Assembly: GCF_014650695.1 (NCBI RefSeq) | Contig: NZ_BMVL01000001.1 | Coordinates: 455,563-519,562 of the forward strand | Reading direction: 5' to 3' | DNA length: 64,000 bases | From: Streptomyces avidinii | GTDB taxonomy: Bacteria > Actinomycetota > Actinomycetes > Streptomycetales > Streptomycetaceae | Shown here: one piece after another, positions 1 to 9,715 of the stretch | How the letters are laid out: every line of letters begins with the position of its first letter | Position numbering within the stretch: position 1 is the first letter of the stretch | Made by a program: the position numbers and the translations under genes | Notes under the pieces: model-generated | What the model was told of the DNA's origin: nothing | Seen by the model: only the letters and a program-made list of their open reading frames with translations | The model's database searches: none

Positions 1-63
1 GGCCGCGGATGGCTCGTCACAGGCCGCGGATGGCTCGTCACAGGCCGCGGATGGCTCGTCACA
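1..63. repeat. Three tandem 21-bp repeats inside the first gene
   Basis: Three exact head-to-tail copies of a 21-bp unit fill positions 1-21, 22-42 and 43-63, and a partial fourth copy breaks off at about 70. The window edge cuts the array, so more copies may lie to the left. The unit is a multiple of three and is read in frame as the heptad AADGSSQ, so copy-number change would lengthen or shorten the protein without a frameshift. Confidence 0.9.
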
Positions 64-1126
64 GGCCGCGTCACCCACCACCGAGGACACGCCACAGGTC
101 ACCGATCACGGTGGAGGCGTATGGGCCATCAAGGTCCCCATCCCGGACAACCCCCTCGGCCACACCCTCGTCCACGTCCTCGACACCGACCGCGGCCCCG
201 TCCTCATCGACACCGGCTGGGACAACCCCGCCTCCTGGGACACCCTCGTCGCCGGCCTCGCCGCACTCGGCACCGCCGTCGCCGACATCCACGGCGTCGT
301 CATCACCCACCACCACCCCGACCACCACGGACTCTCCGGCCAGGTCCGCGAGGCCTCCGGCGCCTGGATCGCCATGCACGCCGCCGACACCGAGGTCGTG
401 GTACGGACCCGCGCCTCCGAGCCCGGCGTCTGGTTCGACTACATGAGCGACAAGCTCGCCGCCGCCGGAGCCCCCGAGGAGCACATCGCCCCGCTGCGCG
501 CCGCCCGCGCGAGCGGCCGCATGCGGACCCTGCCCGGCCTGCGCGCCGCCGTCCCCGACCGGGAGATCGTCCCGGCCGAGCTGCTCCCCCTCGCCGGGCG
601 CCGGCTGCGCGCGATCTGGACCCCCGGCCACACCCCCGGCCACGTCTGCCTGCACCTGGAGGAGCAGCACCCGGCGAACCTCCCCGGCAACGGCCGCCTC
701 TTCTCCGGTGACCACCTGCTGCCCGGGATCTCCCCGCACATCGGCCTGTACGAGGCCCCGGAGGACCCCCGCGTCACCGACCCCCTCGGCGACTACCTCG
801 ACTCCCTCGAACGCATCGGCCGGCTCGGCCCCGCCGAGGTGCTCCCCGCCCACCAGCACGCCTTCACCGACGCACCCGCCCGCGTACGGGAGCTCCTCGA
901 CCACCACGAGGAACGCCTCGCCGGACTCCGGGCACTGCTGGCCGAGCCGCTGACCCCGTGGGGTCTGGCCGAGCAAATGGAGTGGAACCGGCCCTGGGAG
1001 CAGATCCCGTACGGCTCCCGCAATATCGCCGTCTCGGAAGCGGAGGCCCATCTGCGACGGCTGGTGAAGCAGGGCCATGCCGAGGCGGTGCCGGGCACGG
1101 ACCCGGTGACGTACCGGGCCCTGTGA
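2..1126 (+). CDS. MBL-fold metallohydrolase, 5' end missing
   Basis: This is the end of a metallo-beta-lactamase-fold hydrolase gene. The frame is open back to the window edge and has no ATG, GTG or TTG before the conserved fold begins, so the start lies outside. After the AADGSSQ heptads the protein shows a typical MBL beginning (IDTGWDNP) and the zinc-binding motif THHHPDHHG. Further along come a GHTPGHVCLH segment, SGDHLLPGISPHI and a late PAHQH histidine. The C-terminal ~80 residues look like the winged-helix tail seen in LACTB2/glyoxalase II-like members. The substrate cannot be told from sequence. The repetitive linker at the N-terminus is unusual for the family. Confidence 0.88.
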   Translation, partial: AADGSSQAADGSSQAADGSSQAASPTTEDTPQVTDHGGGVWAIKVPIPDNPLGHTLVHVLDTDRGPVLIDTGWDNPASWDTLVAGLAALGTAVADIHGVVITHHHPDHHGLSGQVREASGAWIAMHAADTEVVVRTRASEPGVWFDYMSDKLAAAGAPEEHIAPLRAARASGRMRTLPGLRAAVPDREIVPAELLPLAGRRLRAIWTPGHTPGHVCLHLEEQHPANLPGNGRLFSGDHLLPGISPHIGLYEAPEDPRVTDPLGDYLDSLERIGRLGPAEVLPAHQHAFTDAPARVRELLDHHEERLAGLRALLAEPLTPWGLAEQMEWNRPWEQIPYGSRNIAVSEAEAHLRRLVKQGHAEAVPGTDPVTYRAL

Positions 1127-1189
1127 GCGGACCGGCAAGGGGGCGCCCGGCGCCTGCGCCCCGGAGCCCGCCGGTTACGGGCCGGTAGA

Positions 1190-1375
1190 GTGCACCTGTC
1201 GTCCACACCTCTGTACGGGGGGAAGCCGGTGCAATTCCGGCGCTGACCCGCAACCGTGACCCACACCCGGCGCCGCCCGGGCGGGGAGCCGGAATGCCCC
1301 GTACCGCAGGTGCGCGGCTCGTGCCGCCGGAGCCCCCGGCGGCCGGCACCGTCGAGGTAAACGGAGCCGGAGCCC
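1190..1375 (+). promoter_or_regulatory. Cobalamin (AdoCbl) riboswitch
   Basis: The 300-base gap between the MBL gene and the next start holds a B12 riboswitch. The hallmark block ggaagccggtgcaattccgg sits at 1221-1240 and is followed at 1242-1259 by gctgacccgcaaccgtga, the conserved receptor core. A GC-rich 3' part follows (about 1275-1365), and the start codon lies at 1428. The family normally lowers expression when adenosylcobalamin binds. Its place fits control of the whole downstream ECF operon. The outer limits are approximate. Confidence 0.9.
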
Positions 1376-1427
1376 GGTGCCTGTGCGTGCCTGCTGCCGG
1401 TTTCCCCGTACGAGAGGCACGCCCCCC

Positions 1428-2681
1428 ATGAACGTCCGCCGCAGCGCAGCCGCGCTCGCCGCCTCCGCCGTGCTCTGCGTGGGCGCCGCCCCCGCAGCCC
1501 TCGCCGACACCGCGCCGCCCGCCTCCCCCTCCGCGCCGCCGGTCATCCCCTCCGGTCTCCACGGCAAGAACGACCCCACCTACGACGGCGTGTGGCGGCA
1601 GTCCTTCGCGCTGCTCGCCCAGCACACGGTCGGCGTCAAGCCCTCCCGCCAGGCCGTGATCTGGCTGCTCGGCCAGCAGTGCCAGACCGGCGGCTTCCCC
1701 TCCTTCCGCCCGAACCCCGGCGTGGAATGCGACGCGAAGACGATGTACGACACGAACGCCACCGCGGCGGCCGTGCAGGCGCTGCAGGCCCTCGGCGGCC
1801 AGGACCCGGCCGTCAGGAAGAGCGTGGACTGGCTGAAGTCCGTCCAGAACGAGGACGGCGGCTGGAGCTACGTCCCCGGCTCCCCCAGCGACGCCAACTC
1901 CACCGCCGTCGTGATCAGCGCGCTGGCCGTGGCGGGCGAGAAGCCGGCCGAGGTCAAGTCCAAGGCGGGCAAGTCGGCCTACGAGGGCCTGCTCCCCTTC
2001 CAGCTGGGCTGCACCGCCGAGCCGGCCGCCGACCGGGGCGCCTTCGCCTACCAGCCGGCCGACGGCAAGCTCGTCGCCAACGCCGACGCCACGGCCGCCG
2101 CGGCCCTGGCCGGCCTCGGCAAGGGCGCGGCCGTCGTCCCCTCCGCCGAGAACACCCCCGCCGCCCCGCTGGCGTGCCCGGCCGCGAACGCCGCCGACCC
2201 GGTGGCCGCCGCCCAGGGCGCGGCCGGATACCTGGCCGAGGCCCTCAAGAAGGACGGCCACCTCACGGCCGTCACCCCGGGCGCGGACCAGCCCACCCCG
2301 GACACCGGCAACACCGCCGACGCCGTGCTCGCCCTGGCCGCCGCCGGGCACAAGGAGTCGGCCGCGGGCGCCCTGGAGTGGCTGAAGGCCAACTCCGCCG
2401 AGTGGGCGAAGGGCAGCCCGGCGGCCCTGGGCACGCTGGTGCTGGCCGCGCACGCCACGGGTACCGACCCGAAGTCCTTCGGCGGCACCGACCTGGTCGC
2501 CGCGCTGAACGCGACCGGCCCGGCCCCTCAGGGCGCGGACACCGAAGCGACCGAGGTGGACGGCGAGAAGGACAAGCCCTCCGGCGGCCAGAACATCTGG
2601 TGGATCGTCGGTACGGGCGCCGCGGCCGGTATCGGCATCGGCATCCTGCTGAGCGGCCGCCGGAAGAAGAACCAGTCCTGA
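1428..2681 (+). CDS. Secreted, membrane-anchored prenyltransferase/squalene-oxidase-repeat protein, candidate cobalamin binder
   Basis: The 417-residue protein has a signal peptide (about residues 1-27, ending ALA-D). It then has an alpha/alpha-toroid of the terpene-cyclase type, with repeats such as QTGGFPSF and NEDGGWSYVPG, and ends in a single membrane helix with a basic tail (GRRKKNQS). There is no LPXTG motif. The ATG at 1428 was chosen because a GAGAGGC ribosome site precedes it and a signal peptide follows at once. Being first behind a B12 riboswitch and ahead of ECF genes, it is a good candidate for a cell-surface vitamin receptor. The fold of eukaryotic transcobalamin/intrinsic factor is the same toroid; that link is inference. 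Confidence 0.8.
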   Translation: MNVRRSAAALAASAVLCVGAAPAALADTAPPASPSAPPVIPSGLHGKNDPTYDGVWRQSFALLAQHTVGVKPSRQAVIWLLGQQCQTGGFPSFRPNPGVECDAKTMYDTNATAAAVQALQALGGQDPAVRKSVDWLKSVQNEDGGWSYVPGSPSDANSTAVVISALAVAGEKPAEVKSKAGKSAYEGLLPFQLGCTAEPAADRGAFAYQPADGKLVANADATAAAALAGLGKGAAVVPSAENTPAAPLACPAANAADPVAAAQGAAGYLAEALKKDGHLTAVTPGADQPTPDTGNTADAVLALAAAGHKESAAGALEWLKANSAEWAKGSPAALGTLVLAAHATGTDPKSFGGTDLVAALNATGPAPQGADTEATEVDGEKDKPSGGQNIWWIVGTGAAAGIGIGILLSGRRKKNQS

Positions 2682-3346
2682 TGCGCCGCCGCCCGCCCGC
2701 CGTGGCCCTCGCTCTCGGGATCGCCCTGGCCCTGCTGGCCGCCACTCCGGCGCTGGCGGCCGGCTACCGCTACTGGTCGTTCTGGGACGGCGCGGCGGGC
2801 GGCCGGTGGTCGTACGCCACGCAGGGCCCGTCGATGGCCCGCCCGGCGGACGGCACGGTCCAGGGCTTCCGCTTCTCGGTGAGCAAGGACGCGGCGGCGC
2901 AGGCCGCCCAGCCGCGCACGGCGGCCGACTTCGAGGCCGTGTGCGGGGCCACCGCTCCGGCGGAGGGCCGCAAGCGGGTGGCACTCGTCATCGACTTCGG
3001 CGTCCCGGCCGACGCCCCGGCGGGCGACGCCCCGCCCGAGGCCGCCCCGCGCACGGCCTGCGCGCAGGTGGCTCCGGACGCCACGACGGCCGAGGCGCTG
3101 GCCTCGGTCGCCAAGCCGCTGCGCTACAACAGCGCGGCGCTGCTGTGCGCGATCTCCGGCTACCCGAAGCAGGGCTGCGGCGACCAGGTCGCGGACACCT
3201 CGGCAGCACCCGAAGCCTCCGCTCCGACGCAGTCCTCCTCCGCCGAGTCGGGCGGCGGCCCGTCCGCGGGCCTGCTCGCGGGCGTCGCCGCGGTGGCCGC
3301 CCTGGCCGCGGCCGGCATCTGGCAATCCCGCCGCCGCACCCGATGA
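2681..3346 (+). CDS. SCO2322 family secreted protein
   Basis: The 221-residue protein starts at an ATG that overlaps the previous stop by one base, so translation is probably coupled. It has a signal peptide (about 1-26, ATPALAAG) and an exported domain opening with YRYWSFWDG. After that come a proline/serine-rich stretch and a C-terminal membrane helix followed by QSRRRTR. I recognise it as the SCO2322 family, which keeps company with the toroid protein and ECF genes in Streptomyces. Its biochemical role is not established. The anchoring pattern suggests that it and its neighbour form a surface module feeding the transporter. Confidence 0.8.
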   Translation: MRRRPPAVALALGIALALLAATPALAAGYRYWSFWDGAAGGRWSYATQGPSMARPADGTVQGFRFSVSKDAAAQAAQPRTAADFEAVCGATAPAEGRKRVALVIDFGVPADAPAGDAPPEAAPRTACAQVAPDATTAEALASVAKPLRYNSAALLCAISGYPKQGCGDQVADTSAAPEASAPTQSSSAESGGGPSAGLLAGVAAVAALAAAGIWQSRRRTR

Positions 3347-4815
3347 CTCCCCCCGTCGACCCCCGGCCGGCACCCGGGCCGACCCCGCCGACGGACGGCG
3401 CCGTCCGCCCGCCCGCCGCCGATGCCCGGCCCGACGGCGTGACTCCGGCCGACGGCGTGACTGCGGCCGACGGCGTGACTGCGGCCGACGGCGCCGCCCG
3501 GCGGGCTGCGCGCGAACCCGCACGCGACGGCTCGACCGCAGCGCCCCTCCGGAGCCCGGCCGCGGCGCGGGAGGTGCCGCACCCGAAGCCCCCGCCCGGC
3601 GGTGCCCGCCTGCGGCCACGGCGGCCCGCCCCCACCGGAGCCGCACCCGGCGACGTGACACCGGCCCGCCGGAGTCCGGCCGCGGCGCAGGTCCCCCCGC
3701 ACCGGTCGACGTACGAACGGTGGAAGCCCCCGCAGGCCGGTCGGGCCACCGCCCTGCACGCGGGGGCCTGGTGGCTGTGGGCCCTCGGCCTCGCCACCGC
3801 CGCCTCCCGCACCACCAACCCGCTCCTGCTCGGGCTGATCATCGGCGTCGCCGGGTACGTGGTCGCGGCGCGCCGCACCGACGCGCCCTGGGCCCGTTCC
3901 TACGGCGCCTTCCTCAAGCTCGGGTTCTTCGTCATCGGCCTGCGCCTGCTCTTCTCCATGCTCCTCGGCTCCCCCATCCCCGGCTCGCACCTGCTGTTCA
4001 CCCTCCCGGAGATCCCGCTCCCGGCCTGGGCCCAGGGCATCCGCTTCGGCGGCCGGGTCACCGCCGAGCAGCTCGTCTTCGCCTTCTACGACGGCCTGAA
4101 GCTGGCCACCCTCCTGGTGTGCGTCGGCGCCGCGAACGCCCTCGCGAATCCGGCGCGACTGCTGAAGTCCCTCCCGGCCGCCCTGTACGAGGCCGGCGTC
4201 GCCGTCGTCGTCGCCATGACCTTCGCGCCGAACATGGTCGCCGACGTCGTCCGCCTGCGGACCGCCCGCCGACTGCGCGGCCGCCCCACCGGCGGGGTGA
4301 AGGCGATCCTCCAGATCGGCCTGCCGGTCCTGGAGGGCGCCCTGGAACGCTCCGTCGCCATCGCCGCCTCGATGGACGCGCGCGGCTACGGCCGCACGGC
4401 CGAGGTCCCGCCCGCCGTCCGGCACACCACCAACGCCCTCACCCTCGGCGGCCTGCTCGGCATGTGCGCGGGCACGTACGGCCTGCTCGCCGCGCAGGGC
4501 GCCGCGTACGGGCTCCCCGTGCTCGGCATCGGCGCCGCCCTGGCCGTCGCCGGCCTGCGCCTGGGCGGCCGCCGGTCGGTGCGCACCCGCTACCGGCCGG
4601 ACCGCTGGGGGCCGCGCGCCTGGCTGGTCGCCGGTTCGGGCGCGGCCGTCGCCGCCCTGCTGATCCACGCCGGTTCCGTCGATCCGGGCGCCCTGCACCC
4701 GGGCGTGGTCCCGCTGGCGGCCCCCACGCTTCCCCTGTGGCCGGCGGCCGCGATCCTGATCGGCCTGCTGCCCGCCTTCGTGGCACCCGTACCGCCCAAG
4801 GAGGCGTCGCAGTGA
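3343..4815 (+). CDS. ECF transporter transmembrane (T) component
   Basis: The ATG at 3343 overlaps the previous stop by 4 bases (ATGA). The 490-residue protein begins with an unusual ~125-residue Pro/Ala/Arg-rich, probably disordered extension that includes in-frame 18-bp repeats. The CbiQ/EcfT-like membrane domain then runs from about residue 135. It has several hydrophobic helices and the family's Ala-Arg-Gly motif region (SMDARGYG, about residue 345) that couples to the ATPases. It is the energy-coupling membrane subunit for the ABC protein and S component downstream. A shorter protein from an internal start near the first helix is possible. Confidence 0.85.
   Translation: MTPPVDPRPAPGPTPPTDGAVRPPAADARPDGVTPADGVTAADGVTAADGAARRAAREPARDGSTAAPLRSPAAAREVPHPKPPPGGARLRPRRPAPTGAAPGDVTPARRSPAAAQVPPHRSTYERWKPPQAGRATALHAGAWWLWALGLATAASRTTNPLLLGLIIGVAGYVVAARRTDAPWARSYGAFLKLGFFVIGLRLLFSMLLGSPIPGSHLLFTLPEIPLPAWAQGIRFGGRVTAEQLVFAFYDGLKLATLLVCVGAANALANPARLLKSLPAALYEAGVAVVVAMTFAPNMVADVVRLRTARRLRGRPTGGVKAILQIGLPVLEGALERSVAIAASMDARGYGRTAEVPPAVRHTTNALTLGGLLGMCAGTYGLLAAQGAAYGLPVLGIGAALAVAGLRLGGRRSVRTRYRPDRWGPRAWLVAGSGAAVAALLIHAGSVDPGALHPGVVPLAAPTLPLWPAAAILIGLLPAFVAPVPPKEASQ
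3433..3495. repeat. 18-bp tandem repeat within the ECF-T gene
   Basis: Three and a half copies of the 18-bp unit gacggcgtgactgcggcc (the first copy has one change) run from 3433. They are read in frame as DGVTAA-type hexapeptides in the disordered N-terminal extension. Confidence 0.88.
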
Positions 4816-6560
4816 TCCGCTTCGAGCAGGTGTCGGTCACCTACGAGGGAGCGGCCGGCCCGTCCCTGCGGGACGTCGACCTGGAGATCCCCGAAGGGGA
4901 GCTGACGCTGCTGGTCGGCCCGTCGGGCGTCGGCAAGTCCACCCTGCTGGGGGCGGTCTCCGGCCTGGTCCCGCACTTCACGGGCGGCACCCTGCGCGGC
5001 CGGGTCACGGTCGCCGGCCGCGACACGCGCACCCACAAGCCGCGCGAACTCGCGGACGTGGTGGGCACCGTCGGCCAGGACCCGCTCGCGCACTTCGTGA
5101 CGGACACGGTGGAGGACGAACTCGCCTACGGCATGGAGTCCCTGGGCCTGCCACCTGCGGTGATGCGCCGCCGTGTGGAGGAGACCCTGGACCTGCTGGG
5201 CCTGAACGAGCTGCGCGACCGGCCGATCGCCACGCTGTCCGGCGGCCAGCAGCAGCGGGTCGCGATCGGCTCGGTCCTCACCCCGCACCCCAAGGTGCTG
5301 GTGCTGGACGAGCCGACGTCCGCGCTCGACCCGGCGGCGGCGGAGGAGGTCCTCGCGGTCCTCCAGCGCCTGGTCCACGACCTGGGGACGACCGTGCTGA
5401 TGGCGGAGCACCGCCTGGAGCGGGTCGTCCAGTACGCCGACCGGGTGCTGCTCCTGCCCTCGCCGGGCGCGGCACCGGTCATCGGCGGCCCGGCGGAGAT
5501 CATGGCGGTCTCCCCGGTCCACCCGCCGGTGGTCTCCCTGGGCCGCCTCGCGGGCTGGTCCCCGCTCCCCCTGTCGATCCGCGACGCCCGCCGCCGCTCC
5601 GCTCCGCTCGTGGCCCGCCTGTCGGCCGCGGCGGGCCCGGCAGATCCGGCCACACCGGCGTTTGAGGCAGATCCGGCCTCGCCGGCGTTTGAGGCGCGGG
5701 GGTCCGGGGGCGGAGCCCCCGTTGCCGAAGCCCCTGGGCTGCTCGCGCGCCTGCGCCGCCGCGGCAGGCCGACCCCCGCCACAGCCACCCCCACGGCCCC
5801 CGCCGAGGTCCGCGACGTCTCCGTCCGCCGCGGCCGCGTACAGGCCCTGCACGGAGTCACCCTCACCGTCTCCCCCGGCGAAACCATCGCCCTCATGGGC
5901 CGCAACGGCGCCGGCAAGTCCACCCTCCTCTCCACCCTCGTCGGTACGGTCACCCCCACCACCGGCGAGGTGACCGTCGGCGGCCGCACCCCCCACCGCA
6001 CGCCCCCGCCCGAGATGGTGCGCCGCGTCGGCCTCGTCCCTCAGGAACCCCGCGACCTCCTCTACGCCGACACGGTCGCCGCCGAGTGCACCGCCGCCGA
6101 CTCGGACGCCGCCGCGGCCCCCGGCACCTGCCGCGCCCTCGTCTCCGCGCTGCTTCCGGACGTCCCCGACGACATCCACCCGCGCGATCTCTCCGAGGGC
6201 CAGCGCCTGGCCCTCGCCCTGGCACTGGTCCTGACGGGCCGCCCCGCCCTGCTGCTCCTCGACGAGCCCACCCGCGGTCTGGACTACGCCGCCAAGGTCC
6301 GCCTGATCGAGATCCTGCGCGGCCTGGCCGCCGAGGGCCACGCCATCGTCCTGGCCACCCACGACGTGGAGCTCGCCGCCGAGCTGGCCCACCGCGTGGT
6401 GATCCTGGCCGGCGGCGAGGTCGTCGCGGACGGTCCGACCGCCGAGGTCGTCGTCTCCTCCCCCGCCTTCGCGCCGCAGGTGGCGAAGGTCCTGGCGCCG
6501 GGCCACTGGCTCACCGTGACCCAGGTCGTCGAGGCCCTCAAGGCGGCGGAGGCCCGATGA
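4812..6560 (+). CDS. ECF transporter ATPase, two ABC domains fused
   Basis: The GTG start overlaps the T-component stop (GTGA). The 582-residue protein has two complete ABC domains. Domain 1 has Walker A GPSGVGKST at residues 36-44, signature LSGGQQQR and Walker B VLVLDEPTSALD. Domain 2 has Walker A GRNGAGKST near residue 362, a variant signature LSEGQR and Walker B LLLLDEPTRGLD. It supplies both ATPase halves (EcfA and EcfA') in one chain. The linker between the domains contains a copy of the dispersed GC-rich repeat (5646-5735), read in frame as Pro/Ala/Gly-rich residues. Confidence 0.92.
   Translation: MIRFEQVSVTYEGAAGPSLRDVDLEIPEGELTLLVGPSGVGKSTLLGAVSGLVPHFTGGTLRGRVTVAGRDTRTHKPRELADVVGTVGQDPLAHFVTDTVEDELAYGMESLGLPPAVMRRRVEETLDLLGLNELRDRPIATLSGGQQQRVAIGSVLTPHPKVLVLDEPTSALDPAAAEEVLAVLQRLVHDLGTTVLMAEHRLERVVQYADRVLLLPSPGAAPVIGGPAEIMAVSPVHPPVVSLGRLAGWSPLPLSIRDARRRSAPLVARLSAAAGPADPATPAFEADPASPAFEARGSGGGAPVAEAPGLLARLRRRGRPTPATATPTAPAEVRDVSVRRGRVQALHGVTLTVSPGETIALMGRNGAGKSTLLSTLVGTVTPTTGEVTVGGRTPHRTPPPEMVRRVGLVPQEPRDLLYADTVAAECTAADSDAAAAPGTCRALVSALLPDVPDDIHPRDLSEGQRLALALALVLTGRPALLLLDEPTRGLDYAAKVRLIEILRGLAAEGHAIVLATHDVELAAELAHRVVILAGGEVVADGPTAEVVVSSPAFAPQVAKVLAPGHWLTVTQVVEALKAAEAR
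5646..5735. repeat. Dispersed GC-rich repeat lying in frame inside a gene
   Basis: Two cores of the form ccggcgtttgaggc (near 5655 and 5683) and a ggtccgggggcggagccccc arm match the intergenic repeat family at 11.05-11.31 kb and 14.82-15.08 kb. Here the element is inside the linker between the ABC domains and is translated without a stop (ADPATPAFEADPASPAFEA). Confidence 0.8.
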
Positions 6561-7498
6561 CCCGCCCCGCTCGCTCCTCCCGCCCTGCCCGCCCCTCCCG
6601 CCCCGCCCACCCGGTACGCCCCGTCCGCCCCGTCCGCATCGGCCCCCGCGCGGCCGTCGCCCTGATCCTCGTCACCCTCATCGGCATCGCGGCCTTCGGC
6701 TGGCCGCTGCTCGCCGACCGGCAGTCGGGCCTCGCCCATTCCCAGGACGCCCCCTGGCTCTTCGCCGCGCTCCTCCCGCTCCTGGTGGCGGTCGTCGTGG
6801 CGACCATCGCCGACAACGGCATGGACGCCAAGGCGGTGGCGATGCTCGGTGTGCTGGCCGCCGTGGGGGCGGCGCTGAGACCGCTGGGCGCGGGCACGGC
6901 CGGGCTGGAGCCGATGTTCTTCCTGCTGGTGCTCAGCGGGCGCGTGCTCGGCCCCGGGTTCGGTTTCGTCCTGGGCTCGGTGACGATGTTCGCCTCCGCC
7001 CTGCTGACCGGCGGGGTGGGGCCGTGGATGCCGTTCCAGATGCTGGCCATGGGCTGGTTCGCGCTGGGGGCGGGGCTGCTGCCGGGCCCGGAGCGGATCC
7101 GGGGGCGGGCGGAGCTGCTGATGCTGGCGGCGTACGGCTTCGCGGGCTCGTTCGCGTACGGCACCGTCATGAACCTGCAGGGCTGGGTGATCCTGCAGGG
7201 CATGGGGCAGGGCATCTCCTTCCGTCCGGGGGAGCCGGTGGCCGCGAACCTGGCGCGGTTCGTCGCGTACTGCCTGGCGACGTCGGTGGGCTGGGACCTG
7301 GGCCGGGCCGTGCTGACGGTCGTACTGACACTCACGCTCGGGGCGACCCTGCTGAAGGCGCTGCGCCGGGCGACCCGCAAAGCCGCCTTCGACGTCCCCG
7401 TTTCCTTCGATCCTGGGGTCGGGTCCGCGCGCGAACCGACCTCTCAAAGGCAGACAAACGCGCACACAAATGGAGATACGGGCGACTGCGGAGGGTGA
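6557..7498 (+). CDS. ECF transporter substrate-specific (S) component, predicted cobalamin type
   Basis: The ATG overlaps the ATPase stop (ATGA). The 313-residue membrane protein starts with a repetitive Arg/Pro/Ser stretch (RPARPSRPAHP). About six helices follow, including a GRVLGPGFGFVLGS segment typical of S components. The tail from about residue 270 is hydrophilic. The S component captures the vitamin. Operon position behind the B12 riboswitch points to cobalamin or a precursor (CbrT-like role), but ligand choice is inferred from context only. It closes the five-gene operon 1428-7498. Confidence 0.82.
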   Translation: MTRPARSSRPARPSRPAHPVRPVRPVRIGPRAAVALILVTLIGIAAFGWPLLADRQSGLAHSQDAPWLFAALLPLLVAVVVATIADNGMDAKAVAMLGVLAAVGAALRPLGAGTAGLEPMFFLLVLSGRVLGPGFGFVLGSVTMFASALLTGGVGPWMPFQMLAMGWFALGAGLLPGPERIRGRAELLMLAAYGFAGSFAYGTVMNLQGWVILQGMGQGISFRPGEPVAANLARFVAYCLATSVGWDLGRAVLTVVLTLTLGATLLKALRRATRKAAFDVPVSFDPGVGSAREPTSQRQTNAHTNGDTGDCGG

Positions 7499-7798
7499 CA
7501 CCCGGGCCCTCGGCCGGTGACCCGCCCCATAGGACCCACGTCACATACGACCCCGGCTAGTAGGCCCGGTCCCCACCTCCTGCGGGGATTCGCCGGGAGC
7601 GGCCGATCACCCGCTGCGAGGACCGCTAGTACGCGGCACCTTTGCCAGGCCGCCGGGGCGTCTGTAGAACTGGATGAGTCGCCGGGCGGCACGGGTGCTT
7701 CACCCGCCGCCTGCGAACCCCTCTCCTTTGCGTGAGTGGCTCACGCATGTCCTCGACATGCCGTGCGACCGCCCTTGTCCCCTTCGGAAGGTCAATCC
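7499..7798 (+). other. Leader/promoter region of the transglycosylase gene
   Basis: This 300-base gap has no credible gene. It holds two short hairpins close to the next start. One is cgggtg-ctt-cacccg at about 7692-7706. The other is a perfect 8-bp inverted repeat TGCGTGAG-TGG-CTCACGCA at 7729-7747, about 50 bases before the GTG. Small Streptomyces cell-wall hydrolase genes often carry a c-di-AMP riboswitch in such a leader, but I could not find its conserved blocks here. Confidence 0.5.
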
Positions 7799-8203
7799 GT
7801 GTCCAACCCCGTCATCCGCCGCATCGCCGCTTCGAAGAAGACCCTCGCCGGTTCCGTCCTCGCCCTGGGCATCGCCGGCTCCATGCTGGCCGCGGTCCCC
7901 GCGCAGGCCGCCCCGACGAGCGCCAAGGCGATCGCCCAGCAGATGATCAAGGACCCGGCCCAGTTCGCCGCCTTCGACAAGATCATCTCGCACGAGAGCG
8001 GCTGGGACTACACCGCGACCAACGCCTCCTCCGGCGCGTACGGCCTGGCCCAGGCCCTGCCGGCCTCGAAGATGGCCTCCGCCGGTGCCGACTGGAAGAC
8101 CAACCCCGCCACCCAGATCAAGTGGGGCCTGGACTACATGAACGACCGCTACGGCAGCCCGGTCGGCGCCTGGAACTTCTGGTCCGCCAACCACTGGTAC
8201 TGA
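7799..8203 (+). CDS. Secreted transglycosylase SLT-domain protein
   Basis: The 134-residue protein has a signal peptide (about 1-39, ending AQAAPTSA) and a compact lytic-transglycosylase/Rpf-like domain. The catalytic glutamate is in HESGWDYTATN, followed by SSGAYGLAQALP and a WGLDYMNDRYG segment. It would cleave peptidoglycan glycan strands outside the membrane. The GTG at 7799 was chosen because GGAAGG lies 8 bases before it. An upstream in-frame ATG (7736) falls inside the palindrome and would spoil the signal peptide. Confidence 0.85.
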   Translation: MSNPVIRRIAASKKTLAGSVLALGIAGSMLAAVPAQAAPTSAKAIAQQMIKDPAQFAAFDKIISHESGWDYTATNASSGAYGLAQALPASKMASAGADWKTNPATQIKWGLDYMNDRYGSPVGAWNFWSANHWY

Positions 8204-8289
8204 GCCACCGACACACGGTAGGCAGTACGCGGTAGGCAGCACGCGCAGGCAGCGCGCCGCACACGGCGCGCAGCACCAAGACATACGAG

Positions 8290-8334
8290 GGCCCCGGTGG
8301 CCGGCCTCCCCAGGTCCGGCCGCCGGGGCCTTCT
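8290..8334. terminator. Bidirectional terminator hairpin
   Basis: A near-perfect 15-bp stem (8290-8304 with 8316-8330, one mismatch) with an 11-base loop, followed by ttct, lies between two convergent genes. Confidence 0.85.
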
Positions 8335-8364
8335 GCATCCCATCCCACGGGACTCAGTGGCGCC

Positions 8365-9558
<1,194 letters not shown>

Positions 9559-9591
9559 TCAGCATGGCGGGCCGTCCCGGCGCCCCGCCCC

Positions 9592-9613
9592 GAACTAGTA
9601 CGCGTTCTAGTTC
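9592..9613. promoter_or_regulatory. KstR-like operator in the divergent promoter
   Basis: This 22-bp sequence is an inverted repeat with arms GAACTAG/CTAGTTC around tACGCGTt; 20 of 22 bases are symmetric. Its inner 14-mer tagtacgcgttcta (9596-9609) matches the TetR-type KstR consensus TnnAACnnGTTnnA except for one base (tAC for AAC). Confidence 0.6.
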
Positions 9614-9715
9614 TCCCCGCAGTCTTATGACTTGAGGCCCCGGCACGCAAGGGTCTTGCACGCGCCCTGCACGGATTCCACACGCAACAGTTGGCGCCAC
9701 GACCCTTGTCACTTC

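Noticed and set aside
1-63. CRISPR array
   Set aside because: The 21-bp repeats are directly adjacent with no spacers and are read in frame in a protein.
864-2984. A 706-residue leftward frame across the cobalamin operon start
   Set aside because: It lies opposite two well-supported genes and a riboswitch, and its composition is that of a shadow frame.
7499-7798. c-di-AMP (ydaO-type) riboswitch before the transglycosylase gene
   Set aside because: Expected from similar Streptomyces genes, but the conserved blocks of that riboswitch could not be found.
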